Positions 19,591 to 29,200 of a DNA stretch of 64,000 bases are shown here, piece after piece. Under the pieces are notes generated by a model. It saw only the letters and a program-made list of their open reading frames with translations. It was not told the origin of the DNA and ran no database searches. The DNA is from Labrenzia sp. THAF82 (lineage in GTDB: Bacteria; Pseudomonadota; Alphaproteobacteria; Rhizobiales; Stappiaceae). Numbering within the stretch: position 1 is the first letter of the stretch; each line of letters begins with the position of its first letter. The stretch covers positions 4,368,501 to 4,432,500 of the forward strand of contig NZ_CP045354.1 of NCBI RefSeq assembly GCF_009363435.1, written 5' to 3'. The translations under genes were made by a program, and so were the position numbers.

Positions 19591-20070
19591 TTAGCCCAAA
19601 TTCTTCATAAGGCGAGACTTTTCGCGTTGCCAATCGCGCTTTTTCTCAGTCTCGCGCTTGTCATGAAGCTTCTTCCCTCGCGCAAGGGCCAGTTCAAGCT
19701 TCGCCCGGCCCTTGTCGTTGAAATAAAGCTTGAGCGGGACAATGGTCTTGCCTTCTTTTTGAACCGCTCCTGCAAGCTTCCCGATTTCACGCTTGTGTAA
19801 CAATAGCTTACGCGGACGACGCGGCTCGTGATTGAAACGGTTGGCCTGAAGATATTCCGGAATATAAACGTTGTAGATCCAAATCTCTCCGCCATATTCA
19901 GCCGCGTAGGATTCGGCAATATTCGCCTTGCCGTTGCGCAGGGATTTGACTTCCGTGCCCTTCAGCTCAATGCCAGCTTCCAGCGTGTCCTCTATTTCAA
20001 AGTTGAAACGGGCTTTCCGGTTGTCGGAGATAATGGTCCGTCCCGGAACGTCCCCCTTTTTCGGAGCCAT
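19591..20070 (-). CDS. smpB: SsrA-binding protein SmpB
   Basis: 159 residues. Delivers tmRNA to stalled ribosomes in trans-translation. The family core is complete: [21 protein letters not shown], then [15 protein letters not shown] and the basic C-terminal helix ending [17 protein letters not shown]. It lies 43 bp after dapA, the normal order in Rhizobiales. I found no tmRNA piece next to it; alphaproteobacterial tmRNA is split and usually elsewhere. Confidence 0.96.
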   Translation of the reverse strand: MAPKKGDVPGRTIISDNRKARFNFEIEDTLEAGIELKGTEVKSLRNGKANIAESYAAEYGGEIWIYNVYIPEYLQANRFNHEPRRPRKLLLHKREIGKLAGAVQKEGKTIVPLKLYFNDKGRAKLELALARGKKLHDKRETEKKRDWQREKSRLMKNLG

Positions 20071-20113
20071 TTTGTTCTTTCCAGGTGCGCTGCACCTTGT
20101 CTGTTACGTCCGA

Positions 20114-20992
20114 TCAGTTGATCAAGCCTGCATGCGCCATTGCATCTCTGACTTCGGTCCTCGCGCTTTCCGAGATCGGAACAAGCGGCAGACGAAGTTC
20201 CTCGTCGATCTTGCCAAGCAGCGACAATGCGTATTTCGACCCACCCGGGCTCGGTTCCAGAAACAAAGCGCGATGTAGTGGAGCCAAGCGGTCCTGCAGT
20301 TCCAAGGCTTTTTTATAGTCACCTGCGCGCGTGGCTGCCTGGAATTCAGCACACATTCGCGGAGCAACATTGGCGGTTACGGAAATACAGCCGACGCCCC
20401 CATGAGCGTTGAATGCCAATGCTGAAATATCTTCGCCGGACAACTGAACGAATTCCGGTCCACACAAATGCCGTTGGCGACTCGCCTTTGCCATATCCGC
20501 GGTCGCGTCTTTGACACCTTTGATGTTTTCGCAGGTTTCAAAGAGCTCTGCCATTGTCTCCGGGGTCATATCGATGATGGAGCGACCCGGAATGTTGTAA
20601 ATGAAGATCGGAATGCCGACAGCATCGTTGACAGCCTTGAAGTGTGCTTTCAATCCGGCCTGATTTGGCTTGTTGTAATATGGTGTTACGACAAGGATTG
20701 CATTGGCGCCGGCCCTTTCGGCATGCTGCGCAAAATCAATCGCTTCAGTCGTATTGTTAGACCCGGCCCCCGCCATTACGGGAACGCGGCCAGATGCTGC
20801 TTCAACACAGAGTTCAATTACACGCTTGTGCTCTTCGTGGGTCAGCGTCGGGCTTTCACCAGTTGTACCAACAGGCACGAGACCGGAAGAGCCCTCAGAA
20901 ATCTGCCAATCTACAAAGTCCTGGAACCGTTTCTCGTCAAGTACTCCATCCTTGAAGGGTGTAATCAGTGCTGGAATGGAGCCTTTGAACAT
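20114..20992 (-). CDS. dapA: 4-hydroxy-tetrahydrodipicolinate synthase (housekeeping copy)
   Basis: 292 residues. Condenses pyruvate and aspartate semialdehyde in lysine and diaminopimelate synthesis. The TIM barrel carries [10 protein letters not shown], the catalytic tyrosine in FIYNIPGRS and the Schiff-base lysine in [11 protein letters not shown]. The location directly before smpB marks it as the housekeeping gene. A second copy lies at 60896-61774. Confidence 0.93.
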   Translation of the reverse strand: MFKGSIPALITPFKDGVLDEKRFQDFVDWQISEGSSGLVPVGTTGESPTLTHEEHKRVIELCVEAASGRVPVMAGAGSNNTTEAIDFAQHAERAGANAILVVTPYYNKPNQAGLKAHFKAVNDAVGIPIFIYNIPGRSIIDMTPETMAELFETCENIKGVKDATADMAKASRQRHLCGPEFVQLSGEDISALAFNAHGGVGCISVTANVAPRMCAEFQAATRAGDYKKALELQDRLAPLHRALFLEPSPGGSKYALSLLGKIDEELRLPLVPISESARTEVRDAMAHAGLIN

Positions 20993-21349
20993 TTCTGTTT
21001 CCTCTTGAACCGTCTGGTCAGACTTTTCAGATTTTAGACTTACTGTCTTGAATGGAGGCGCAACATACTCATCTGCAGGTCATCGGGCAATGCTTGCTGC
21101 ACCATTCCCAGCTCGTAAAACGACTTTTCTTGCTGCAACCGGATACTTCCAACGCGACAGGCGATCTAAAAGTCTCGACAACATTCCAAATGATCAAAAG
21201 CCCCACCTCTGACCGGAGCAAATCAAAGCGGCATTTCGTCTGAAAATAGCGAACTCCGGCTGCGATCTTCCGTTTGTCTTCTGGCAACCGCATTGAAAGG
21301 TCATTATCTTTCGCGGCAAACAGAATTGAGAACCTTTGAGGAGACGCTC
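20993..21349. other. Divergent dapA / hydrolase intergenic region
   Basis: 357 bp that should hold both promoters. I see a TTTGAGGAGA ribosome site directly before the hydrolase ATG at 21350, and a short inverted repeat GTCTG-GT-CAGAC near 21012, but no RNA gene or clear promoter. Confidence 0.3.
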
Positions 21350-22279
21350 ATGGCTTTCGTGCCGCAAGAAGCACCGACCGGCGAGAATAGTGATCAGTTG
21401 CCTCAGACGAGTGAATTCTTCTGGAAAAGCCATGATGGTTTGACCCTCGCTGGGAGAGAATGGCCAGCATCACATAACGCGAATGAAGCGAACAAAACAC
21501 CGATACCAGTTCTCTGCCTGCCGGGTCTCTCTAGAAATACGAGAGATTTCAATGAGATCTCCAATTTCCTTCAAAGAAAAGGACATCGCGTTATCGCACT
21601 CGACTATCGAGGGCGCGGCAAAAGCGATTGGGATCCGGATTGGCAAAACTACGCTCTCCCGATAGAGGAAAAGGATATCGATGCCGCCATTGACCATCTC
21701 AAGCTAGAACGGTTCGCGTTGTTCGGAACATCGCGCGGTGGCCTTCATGCGCTTGTTTTGGGCCTGCGTTACCCGGCAGATCGAATGGCGGCAGTGGTTT
21801 TTAATGATATTGGTCCGCATATCGAGATGCGCGCAATCCACCGGATTGCGGCAACTCTTGGTCACAACATGTCCTGTGCCACTCTTGATGGCATTGCTGA
21901 GACGCTGACCCGGACACTTGGGCCACAATTTCCAGTGTTTGGGAAGGATGACTGGCTGAAAATGGCCGCGCAACTGGCTTCCAAGCACGATGGTTCGTTT
22001 GTCATGGATTATGACCCGGCACTTGCGCGCCAGTTTGCAAGTTTGGACGATGCCGCACCGGTCCCCGATCTCTGGCCTCTTTATGACAATCTTACGGACC
22101 GACCTGTTTTGATCCTGCGGGGTGAGCATTCAGATCTGTTGAGCGCCGAAACGTGTAAACGCATGATCGACATGCATCCCAATTCTCAACTTAAAACGAT
22201 CAAGGGTCAGGGACACGCCCCGGTCCTCTGGGAGACTGACACCCATGAGACCATCGCAGAGTTCTTGAGTTCGATCTGA
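21350..22279 (+). CDS. Alpha/beta hydrolase
   Basis: 309 residues from the ATG at 21350, with GAGGAGA upstream. The open frame begins at 21293. The nucleophile elbow is LFGTSRGGLHAL, the oxyanion segment VLCLPGLSRNTRDF, and the C-terminal histidine lies in KTIKGQGHAPVLWE with the acid in LRGEHSDLLSA. Probable esterase or hydrolase of a small organic molecule; the substrate cannot be named. It converges with the porin gene across a terminator. Confidence 0.88.
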   Translation: MAFVPQEAPTGENSDQLPQTSEFFWKSHDGLTLAGREWPASHNANEANKTPIPVLCLPGLSRNTRDFNEISNFLQRKGHRVIALDYRGRGKSDWDPDWQNYALPIEEKDIDAAIDHLKLERFALFGTSRGGLHALVLGLRYPADRMAAVVFNDIGPHIEMRAIHRIAATLGHNMSCATLDGIAETLTRTLGPQFPVFGKDDWLKMAAQLASKHDGSFVMDYDPALARQFASLDDAAPVPDLWPLYDNLTDRPVLILRGEHSDLLSAETCKRMIDMHPNSQLKTIKGQGHAPVLWETDTHETIAEFLSSI

Positions 22280-22387
22280 GTTCAAGACCGGTCGGCAGGA
22301 CTAAGTAGCAATGGTCCGCCACTCAACACAGTGTCTCCGGAAGAAATCTGCAGAGACCGGTTTTTCAATTAAACATTCAAACAAAAA

Positions 22388-22413
22388 GAAACCCGGCGTT
22401 TCCGCCGGGTTTC
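22388..22413 (-). terminator. Rho-independent terminator of the porin gene
   Basis: Perfect 11-bp stem, GAAACCCGGCG (22388-22398), loop TTTC, CGCCGGGTTTC (22403-22413). On the minus strand the stem is followed by TTTTTGT. It lies 26 bp after the porin stop codon. Confidence 0.92.
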
Positions 22414-22438
22414 TCATCAAACCTCAAGAGAGGGTTGA

Positions 22439-23602
22439 TTAGAAGGTGCGCTGCAGGCGAACACCGAAGAGGAGTTCGTCAACATCGGAACCAGTGTTCG
22501 GGTCAGTGTTGGAGTAACCAACGTCTGCACCCATTACGAAGCCAGAGACCGGCTCCCACTGTACGGAACCATCGATCGCCCAACGGGAGAAGTCGGTGAA
22601 GCCGTTAGCCTGGTCGACGTCCATGTAAGAACCGTCGAGTGCAAGACCGATAGTGGAAGTTGCCTGGACGTATGCACCAGCTGACAGAGAGTAACCAGTG
22701 GAAGTACCGCTAGTTGCGCCGAAGTCAGAAACAGTCACGCCGCCTTCAGTGCTGCCTGCACCGATGTAGGACAGAGCGCCGTCAGCATAGAAACCCTGGA
22801 AGTAGATGTTCGAACCGGAGTTGATCATCGGCAGGTTGAACTTCACGCCAGCGCCGATTGCCCAACCGAGCTGATCGTCAGCACCGTTGTTGGTTGCGCC
22901 AGTCTGGTGAGCAGCAGCTGTGCTCGGGTAGACCTGGTGCAGAGCACCGGAAAGCTGTGCAGAACCCCAGCCCTGGGAAACGCCAAGAGCAGCAACGACG
23001 TCCGGCATGCGGGTGCCGCCGTAGGAACCGACCTGACGGCCAGCCTGATCTTCAAGAGCGATCGTAGCGGAGAAACCGTTGCCGAAAGCTGCAGTGTAAG
23101 CGATCTGGTTCAGAGTTTCATCGGACCAGTCACGACCAACAACACCGACGAAAACCTGACCAGTGAAGATGTCGAAGTTAGAACCGAGGTAACCAGCGGT
23201 GAGGCCGCCCCACTGAATGTAAGTGGAACCGAAGTCGAAGGTTTCGACGTCGTTGTCTACGCGCTGAGACAGCTCAACATAGGCACGCAGAGTACCGAAC
23301 TCAGTTGCGGTACGAGCGTCGAGGTACAGGTAACCCTGTGTACGCCAGGAGTAACCGTCAGAGTCGCGAGTGCCCCAGTTACCATCGTCGAGAACGTTGT
23401 TCACGATGAACTGGGTACGAACACGGCCACCAACACGCAGGCAGGTTTCTGTGCCCGGGATGTAGTAGAAGCGTGCGCCGTATGCGTCACAGATACGAAC
23501 GTAGTCGACCGGCTCCGGAGCAACCGGAAGATCGGCAGCCTGAGCGGTGGCAGCAGTAGCAACTGCAGCAGCGCCGAGCATCATGCCCTTAAAGAGTTTC
23601 AT
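22439..23602 (-). CDS. Rhizobiales-type major outer-membrane porin (Omp2/RopA family)
   Basis: 387 residues from the ATG at 23602, with TGGAGGTC eight bases upstream. A cleavable signal peptide (MKLFKGMMLGAAAVATAATA, cut after AQA) is followed by the family start ADLPVAPEPVDYVRICDAYG and the CLRVGGRVR strand. The remainder is a 16-strand beta-barrel pattern ending in the terminal Phe (VRLQRTF) needed for outer-membrane assembly. General diffusion channel for small hydrophilic solutes. Codon use looks optimised (many GCA/GTT-poor, CGA-free stretches), as expected of a very abundant protein. The reading frame stays open upstream to 24091, but that part shows no signal peptide or homology. Confidence 0.93.
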   Translation of the reverse strand: MKLFKGMMLGAAAVATAATAQAADLPVAPEPVDYVRICDAYGARFYYIPGTETCLRVGGRVRTQFIVNNVLDDGNWGTRDSDGYSWRTQGYLYLDARTATEFGTLRAYVELSQRVDNDVETFDFGSTYIQWGGLTAGYLGSNFDIFTGQVFVGVVGRDWSDETLNQIAYTAAFGNGFSATIALEDQAGRQVGSYGGTRMPDVVAALGVSQGWGSAQLSGALHQVYPSTAAAHQTGATNNGADDQLGWAIGAGVKFNLPMINSGSNIYFQGFYADGALSYIGAGSTEGGVTVSDFGATSGTSTGYSLSAGAYVQATSTIGLALDGSYMDVDQANGFTDFSRWAIDGSVQWEPVSGFVMGADVGYSNTDPNTGSDVDELLFGVRLQRTF

Positions 23603-24124
23603 TTTTGACCTCCAATCAGTCATATCAATCGGTACTAAACAGAAGCACCATTGTCCCCGCGAATTATGTCTGTGTTTGCTACCGACCGGAGGTTGGACGT
23701 CCGAGGTGTGCAAACCAGTGCGGCGCGAAGCCGCTCGCAAATGTGACCATACGCATCCAGCATCGCGGTTCAACACAGAATGCGGTTCCCCCAACCCTCT
23801 GAGCCTGTTTTCAAAAACCGGTGTTGCGCGAATGTCACAAAATCGGTGCTGAAATTTAGGAACTGTTAGGAAATAGGCGTGGTTCTGCCCCTGAAGCGTG
23901 GTCCCGATGGGCAGACTCTCCAGAGTGTTTTCGAGAATTTCGGTCAATACCGGGAATCGAATCCACGTCGAACAGACCATCTTTACCCGCAAGAACCACA
24001 TGAATAGAGGGCTCGCGAATCTCCTCGTTGAAAAATCGACTGCCTCAGAATCAGATAACAGAATCGGGTTCCCCAGCAGTTCACAGCGCAAATGGTTTCA
24101 CGCCTCACCGAGCGACGCCGGAGG
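23603..24124. other. Intergenic region upstream of the porin
   Basis: 522 bp between pbpC and the porin, both read leftward. It must hold the porin promoter and a long leader, and it could hold a small regulatory RNA, but I recognise no specific element. The minus frame that stays open through it has no recognisable protein. Confidence 0.3.
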
Positions 24125-26266
24125 CTACCGAAGCAGAACCGTCACTTTGTCGCTGTGACCTGATCTGTCCAAAATGGTCACCTCGGTGAAGCCTGGCCCA
24201 TCCGGCTGCCAGACCAGCTGCTGGCGTTGCATTTTCTCCGGCAAAGGCCGTCCATTGATCAGCACCGAATAGGGAGCCTTGCCTCCTTTCAACTTCACCA
24301 CCAACGGCTGGACTTGCCAACTTGACGTCTCGTTCCGAGTAAACCCCAGGTCCAGTTCCGCACCGTCAGGTGGAAAGGCGATGCGAAGACCTTCGTTTCC
24401 AGAACCCCGGTTTTGCGCATCCGGCAATCGTGCATAGCGTAGCGGAACAGGAACTTCGCCTTGCGCTTGCCGGGAAATGTCTGCAGGGGCGTCTTGGAGC
24501 GGAACCCTTTCTGGCCCCAGTTTCTGAAAGACTTCAAACAGGATGGGAACAGCAACCGATGCGCCTGTTTGCCCAGGCACGGGCGTGCCATCCGGGCGGC
24601 CAACCCAAACCGCCACAACATGCCGACCGTCAAACCCGGCCGCCCAGGCATCCCGGTATCCGTAAGCCGTCCCGGTCTTATAGGCGATGTGTGAAGTCTC
24701 GGCGCTCTGTGTCTGTGGAAGACCCGTCAATATGTCGCTGACCATCCAGGATGCTTTCCCGGACAAGAATCTTTGTGACACCTGAGCGCTGCTTTCCACC
24801 TTACAATCAATTCGGCAGGTCGTAAGGTCAATGGGAACCCCTCCTCTGGCCAGGGCTGCATAAGCCTGAGCGAGGTCCTTCAGAGTGATGCCAACGCCCC
24901 CCAGACTGATCGCAAGGCCAGGAGCAACATCCTTTTTCAGCACAGGACGAACGCCCGCGCGCTTCAAACGCGCGATCAATCGTGCAGGACCAACCGCCTC
25001 GAGCAGCTGAACAGCCGGAGTATTGAGTGACAGCTGCAAAGCTTCCCGCAATGTAACGGTGCCTTGATAGGCCTGATCGAAGTTTGTCGGCTGGTAGCCA
25101 CTGATATCGATTGCCCGATCCACAATAAGGCTTTGGGGCAACCCGATGCCTTCTTCAAATGCGAGGCCATAAATAAAGGGCTTGAGAGTCGAGCCTGGTG
25201 AGCGGACTGCTCGTGTCATGTCGACATGTCCGAGACGCCCGCCATTGAGCATATCCGGGGCGCCAATCCGGGCAACGATTTCGCCGCTTTGGTGATCCGC
25301 GACAATAATAGATGACGAAATGGGTGCTGGCAGTGCGGTGATCTTTCGGCGTGCCAGCTTTTCAAGTGCTGCCTGGAGATCTCGGTCAAGGGTCAGATTG
25401 TGCTCGGACCGGACGGGATTTCCAGCTTTTGCTTCCCTGCTCTCATGAGGGGCCAGAAACGGCATGTCGTATCGTTTGGAGCGAACAGGCTCAGTCATTG
25501 CCGACGCGGTTTCGTCCTTGGTCAGAACGCCAGCCGCCAACGCTCGCTTCAACACCCTGTTGCGTGCCTTCATCGCATTTTCAGCAAATCGGTCCGGTCG
25601 CCGGGCTTCAGGGCTCTGTGGAAGAGCGACAAGCAGAGCGGCCTGCGCCGGTGTCAACCGCTTCGGCTCCTTGCCGAACCATGTCAGGCTTGCAGCACGC
25701 ACCCCTTCAAGATTGCCGCCAAATGGGGCTCTCAGCGCATAGAAACGCAAAATGTCTTCTTTGGAATAGGCCTGCTCAAGCTGTACGGCTTTTAAAAACT
25801 GCTCGTATTTGCGCTTCAATGACCGTGTCGGTCTTTCGTCCAGCAACCTGGCGACCTGCATCGTCAACGTGGATCCACCGGAAACAATTTGTCCCTGACG
25901 CAGGCTGGCAAGCAGCGAGCGCAAAAGTGCCCTGACGTCGATCCCGTGGTGCCGGTGAAAGCGCTGATCTTCGAATGCGAGCAGCATTTTGATATAAAGC
26001 GGGTCGATGCTTTCCAGCTCGACAGGCAAACGCCATTTGTCATCAAGACTTGTGAAGGCCCGCAATAGCCTGTCCTGCCTATCCAGCACGACAACGGAAA
26101 GCGACAAGTCACTCACTGCAGGCAATGGCGGTAAGGCGCGATAGTCGGCCTGGACTTTCAAAACCCCGCACATCGCCAGGGACGCAAGGCCGACTCCGGC
26201 AGCGACAAGCCGCTGTCCGGCCGTGTGCAGGCTTCGCCGATAGTGAGTGTTAAACACACCAGGCAT
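24125..26266 (-). CDS. pbpC: Penicillin-binding protein 1C
   Basis: 713 residues. Bifunctional peptidoglycan glycosyltransferase/transpeptidase in the inner membrane. Membrane anchor about 18-35; GT51 domain with the catalytic Glu in LAFEDQRFHRHHGID (Glu99) and GGSTLTMQVAR; transpeptidase domain with SPGSTLKPF (Ser359, Lys362), SLNTPAVQLL and YKTGTAYG; a C-terminal PBP1C-specific beta domain from about 635 (RIAFPPDGAELDL). It follows the alpha-2-macroglobulin gene by 30 bp, the conserved pair in Gram-negative bacteria, where the macroglobulin is thought to protect the periplasm and PBP1C to repair the wall. Confidence 0.95.
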   Translation of the reverse strand: MPGVFNTHYRRSLHTAGQRLVAAGVGLASLAMCGVLKVQADYRALPPLPAVSDLSLSVVVLDRQDRLLRAFTSLDDKWRLPVELESIDPLYIKMLLAFEDQRFHRHHGIDVRALLRSLLASLRQGQIVSGGSTLTMQVARLLDERPTRSLKRKYEQFLKAVQLEQAYSKEDILRFYALRAPFGGNLEGVRAASLTWFGKEPKRLTPAQAALLVALPQSPEARRPDRFAENAMKARNRVLKRALAAGVLTKDETASAMTEPVRSKRYDMPFLAPHESREAKAGNPVRSEHNLTLDRDLQAALEKLARRKITALPAPISSSIIVADHQSGEIVARIGAPDMLNGGRLGHVDMTRAVRSPGSTLKPFIYGLAFEEGIGLPQSLIVDRAIDISGYQPTNFDQAYQGTVTLREALQLSLNTPAVQLLEAVGPARLIARLKRAGVRPVLKKDVAPGLAISLGGVGITLKDLAQAYAALARGGVPIDLTTCRIDCKVESSAQVSQRFLSGKASWMVSDILTGLPQTQSAETSHIAYKTGTAYGYRDAWAAGFDGRHVVAVWVGRPDGTPVPGQTGASVAVPILFEVFQKLGPERVPLQDAPADISRQAQGEVPVPLRYARLPDAQNRGSGNEGLRIAFPPDGAELDLGFTRNETSSWQVQPLVVKLKGGKAPYSVLINGRPLPEKMQRQQLVWQPDGPGFTEVTILDRSGHSDKVTVLLR

Positions 26267-26296
26267 GTTGCTACCGCCTTGCTGCCGACCGCCTCA

Positions 26297-29200
26297 TCAC
26301 CTGGTTGGCCCCAGAACGGTGAAGCGGCCTGTCGCAGTGACCGCACGACGATCCGGCCGGTACATATCCTCCACAGACGCCGGCGGATGAGCAAACTCAC
26401 CCGGCGTTGCAGCACGCGCCAGATAGGCAAAACTCATTTCCTGACCATTTTGCCGTGTCTGGTCGATCGCAACTTCGAACCTGTCACTATAAAATGCGCT
26501 GTGTTCCGGCCGATCAATCATCGAAAGGAAGGACAAGCCACCTAGATCGCCTGAACGCACGAGCCGAGGATTGTCGATCGCCAGTCCCGCTGGCAATCGG
26601 TCAACCACCATCAGTCGGCCTGGCTGATCGGTCAGTGCACGAACGGTGACGACAACGGCAAGACGTGTGTTTACGGGTACCGCTGAAGGGTCGATCTCAT
26701 TTCCATTGAGATCATAGATCTTCCGCTCGACCGCATAGTCTGTGCCCCCAGCGGGTTCCGGCGTCAGCGGCTGTCCCGCAACAGAAACAAGCAGATCAGT
26801 TTCGTCGGCACCGTTGTTTGTAACATTGACGGGAGCGCTGGAGATTGCCTCACCCGCGAACGACCATGCCAATCGACCGGGCGTCTCATCTCCGTCTACG
26901 GAAATCCGGGCTTCTTCAGCCGACTGGTTCAATGCCTGTGCGGCCAGCAACAGCCAGGCCATATCCTGGGTTGAACGTCCACCCGTTCGTGCCTGCGCAG
27001 ATTTCAGCGCAGCCAATGCATCTTCCTTCAGTTTTTCTCCCATCGACGCCGAGACCACGTAGTCGGTGACACCTGCGCTGTCGCGCAGGATAGACCCGTA
27101 GTCAGACCGGTAAGTCTGTTTCTTCTCGCGGGGAAGTGCCGAGATCGCGGCGACAAATCCCGTCGCTGCCCGTTCCTGCTCACCATATAGAGCAAGGCTA
27201 GCTGCCACCTGAGCCTTGGCCAGCGGCGTAGCAAAGCTTTGCAGCTTGGCATCAAGGTAATAACGCAGATCACCCATGGAGGCGCGTCCGTTTCGCGCCA
27301 GAACATAGAGCGAATACGCGATGCCCTCACCGCCATCCTGGAAATCGGATGCGTAAGCCAGCTGGTTCTCCAGATTGTCCAGCGCGGTCGTAAAGGCAAG
27401 ATCCGGGACCCGGTAGCCTTTCTCTTTTGCGCGGGTCAGGAAATCGGTGACGTAGGCATCCAGCCAGGTGTCGCCGTCGCCATAGCTGTTCCAAAGCCCG
27501 AAATCACCGGATGCCGACTGATTGGCCAACACGGCAGCAATCGCCTTCACGACACGTTCCCGGATAGCACTGTCACCACCAAGGCCGGCCGCTTCCGCCA
27601 CTTCACTCAAATAAAGCAATGGCAAAGCACGACTGGTGGTCTGCTCCGTGCAGCCATAAGGATACCTGTCCAGCGCCGCCAGCAATCCCGCGATATCGAT
27701 GCTTGCTGCGCCGCCGGCGCTCAGCGTGACATCGACCGTGTCGGCGCGCAAACCGTCGAATGTATCCGGGCTGAGTGTCAGACTGCCGCCAGAGGCCAGC
27801 TGAAACGACGATCTGCGAACCACCTCTGGCTGAGTGTCCTTCACGTCCAGACCGAAGCGTTTGACATAAACCTTGCCGTCGGGACCTGTAAGTGAGGCAA
27901 CGACTTCTGACGTGATGGGTGACGCTCCGGCAGACACAGGCAGAAGCGACAAGGTTTTCTTGCCGGTTTCCAGATCGAAGGTCCGGGTCTGGCGGTCAGT
28001 GCCGCCTTCGAGTGCCAATCCCTCGGCAACAGATACTTCCAATTCATAAGAGCCCGACGCGCCGTCGACATTGTCTATCTCAAGAGCAAGGCGCGACTGA
28101 TCGCCCGGGGCAAGAAACGCTGGTGCGCTCGCAGTCATCACGACCGGCGAGCGAACCTCAACTTCCTGCTCTGCGTGGCCAACGCCGTCCTTGCTCCAGG
28201 CAACCGCCATCAGCTTCAGGGCGCCGTTGAATGCAGGTACGTCGAATGAAACTGTGGCTTCACCATCCGCACCAGTTTCAACAAGACCGGAGAACAACGC
28301 GACCGGTTCGTCATCGGGCGGCGGGGCATCCAGACGCAAGGCCATGGCATCGCCGCCAGACCTCACGCGGCCAAGCGTGCCTGCGGTGCGGTCAATGAGC
28401 TGACCATAAAGATCTCTGATATCCGTACCCAGACGTCGTTGGCCGAAATACCAACTCTCCGGATCCGGCGTTTCGAAAGCAGTCAGGTTCAAGATACCGA
28501 CATCAACCGCTGCAACAGTGACATATGCTTGCGTTGCCGACTGAAGGTTAGCCAGCTTGATCGGCACATCCAATGTCGTTTCCGGCAAAATCCTATCAGG
28601 CGCTGAAAGCTCGACTTCAATTGCGCGTGCACCTGGATCGACTTTCAGCCAGGACAGCCCCATAGAACGCGAGGGCATCCTGTTCTGGTCAAGATCCATG
28701 GGCCTATAGAGGCTTGCTGTGACATAGGCACCTGCACCCCAGTCATCGCTGACTTGGATCTCGACTTCCGTTTCAGTCGCATCGACTTCAACCGAACGGC
28801 TGGAAACGAGCCCACCGGAAACAACATTGATGACAGCAATCCCGGATGTTTGCGGTTTCAGTCTGAGCTTTGCGGTGTCGCCGGGCCTGTAGGAACTCTT
28901 GTCAAGGCCGACGTCCAGGTAGTCCGGCGTTTCCGACGTCGCGTCTGCAGTGTACCAACCAGCATCGAACGTTACAGCGGTTGACGTCTGCAAGTCACCA
29001 CCGCCCTGAATGTCGAGGCGGTATTCACCCCATTCAACCGGGAGTGACAATCGCGCCGGCTGTCCTGCAAGGACGTCCAGATAGCCGCTTGATACTCTAC
29101 GCGTCGTGGTGATCGGCTCGTAGTTCCAGCGGCCGTCGACGCGGTACCATTGGTATCTGCGATCAACTTTCGAAAGCGTCCAGGTGAGACCCTCTGCACT

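Noticed and set aside
23603..24091. Minus-strand frame open upstream of the porin ATG
   Set aside because: No signal peptide or ribosome site at its upper end, while the ATG at 23602 has both. The extra 163 codons look like random high-GC open frame.
27239..27895. 218-codon plus-strand frame within the macroglobulin gene
   Set aside because: Antisense to the thioester region of a clear gene; no ribosome site or homology.
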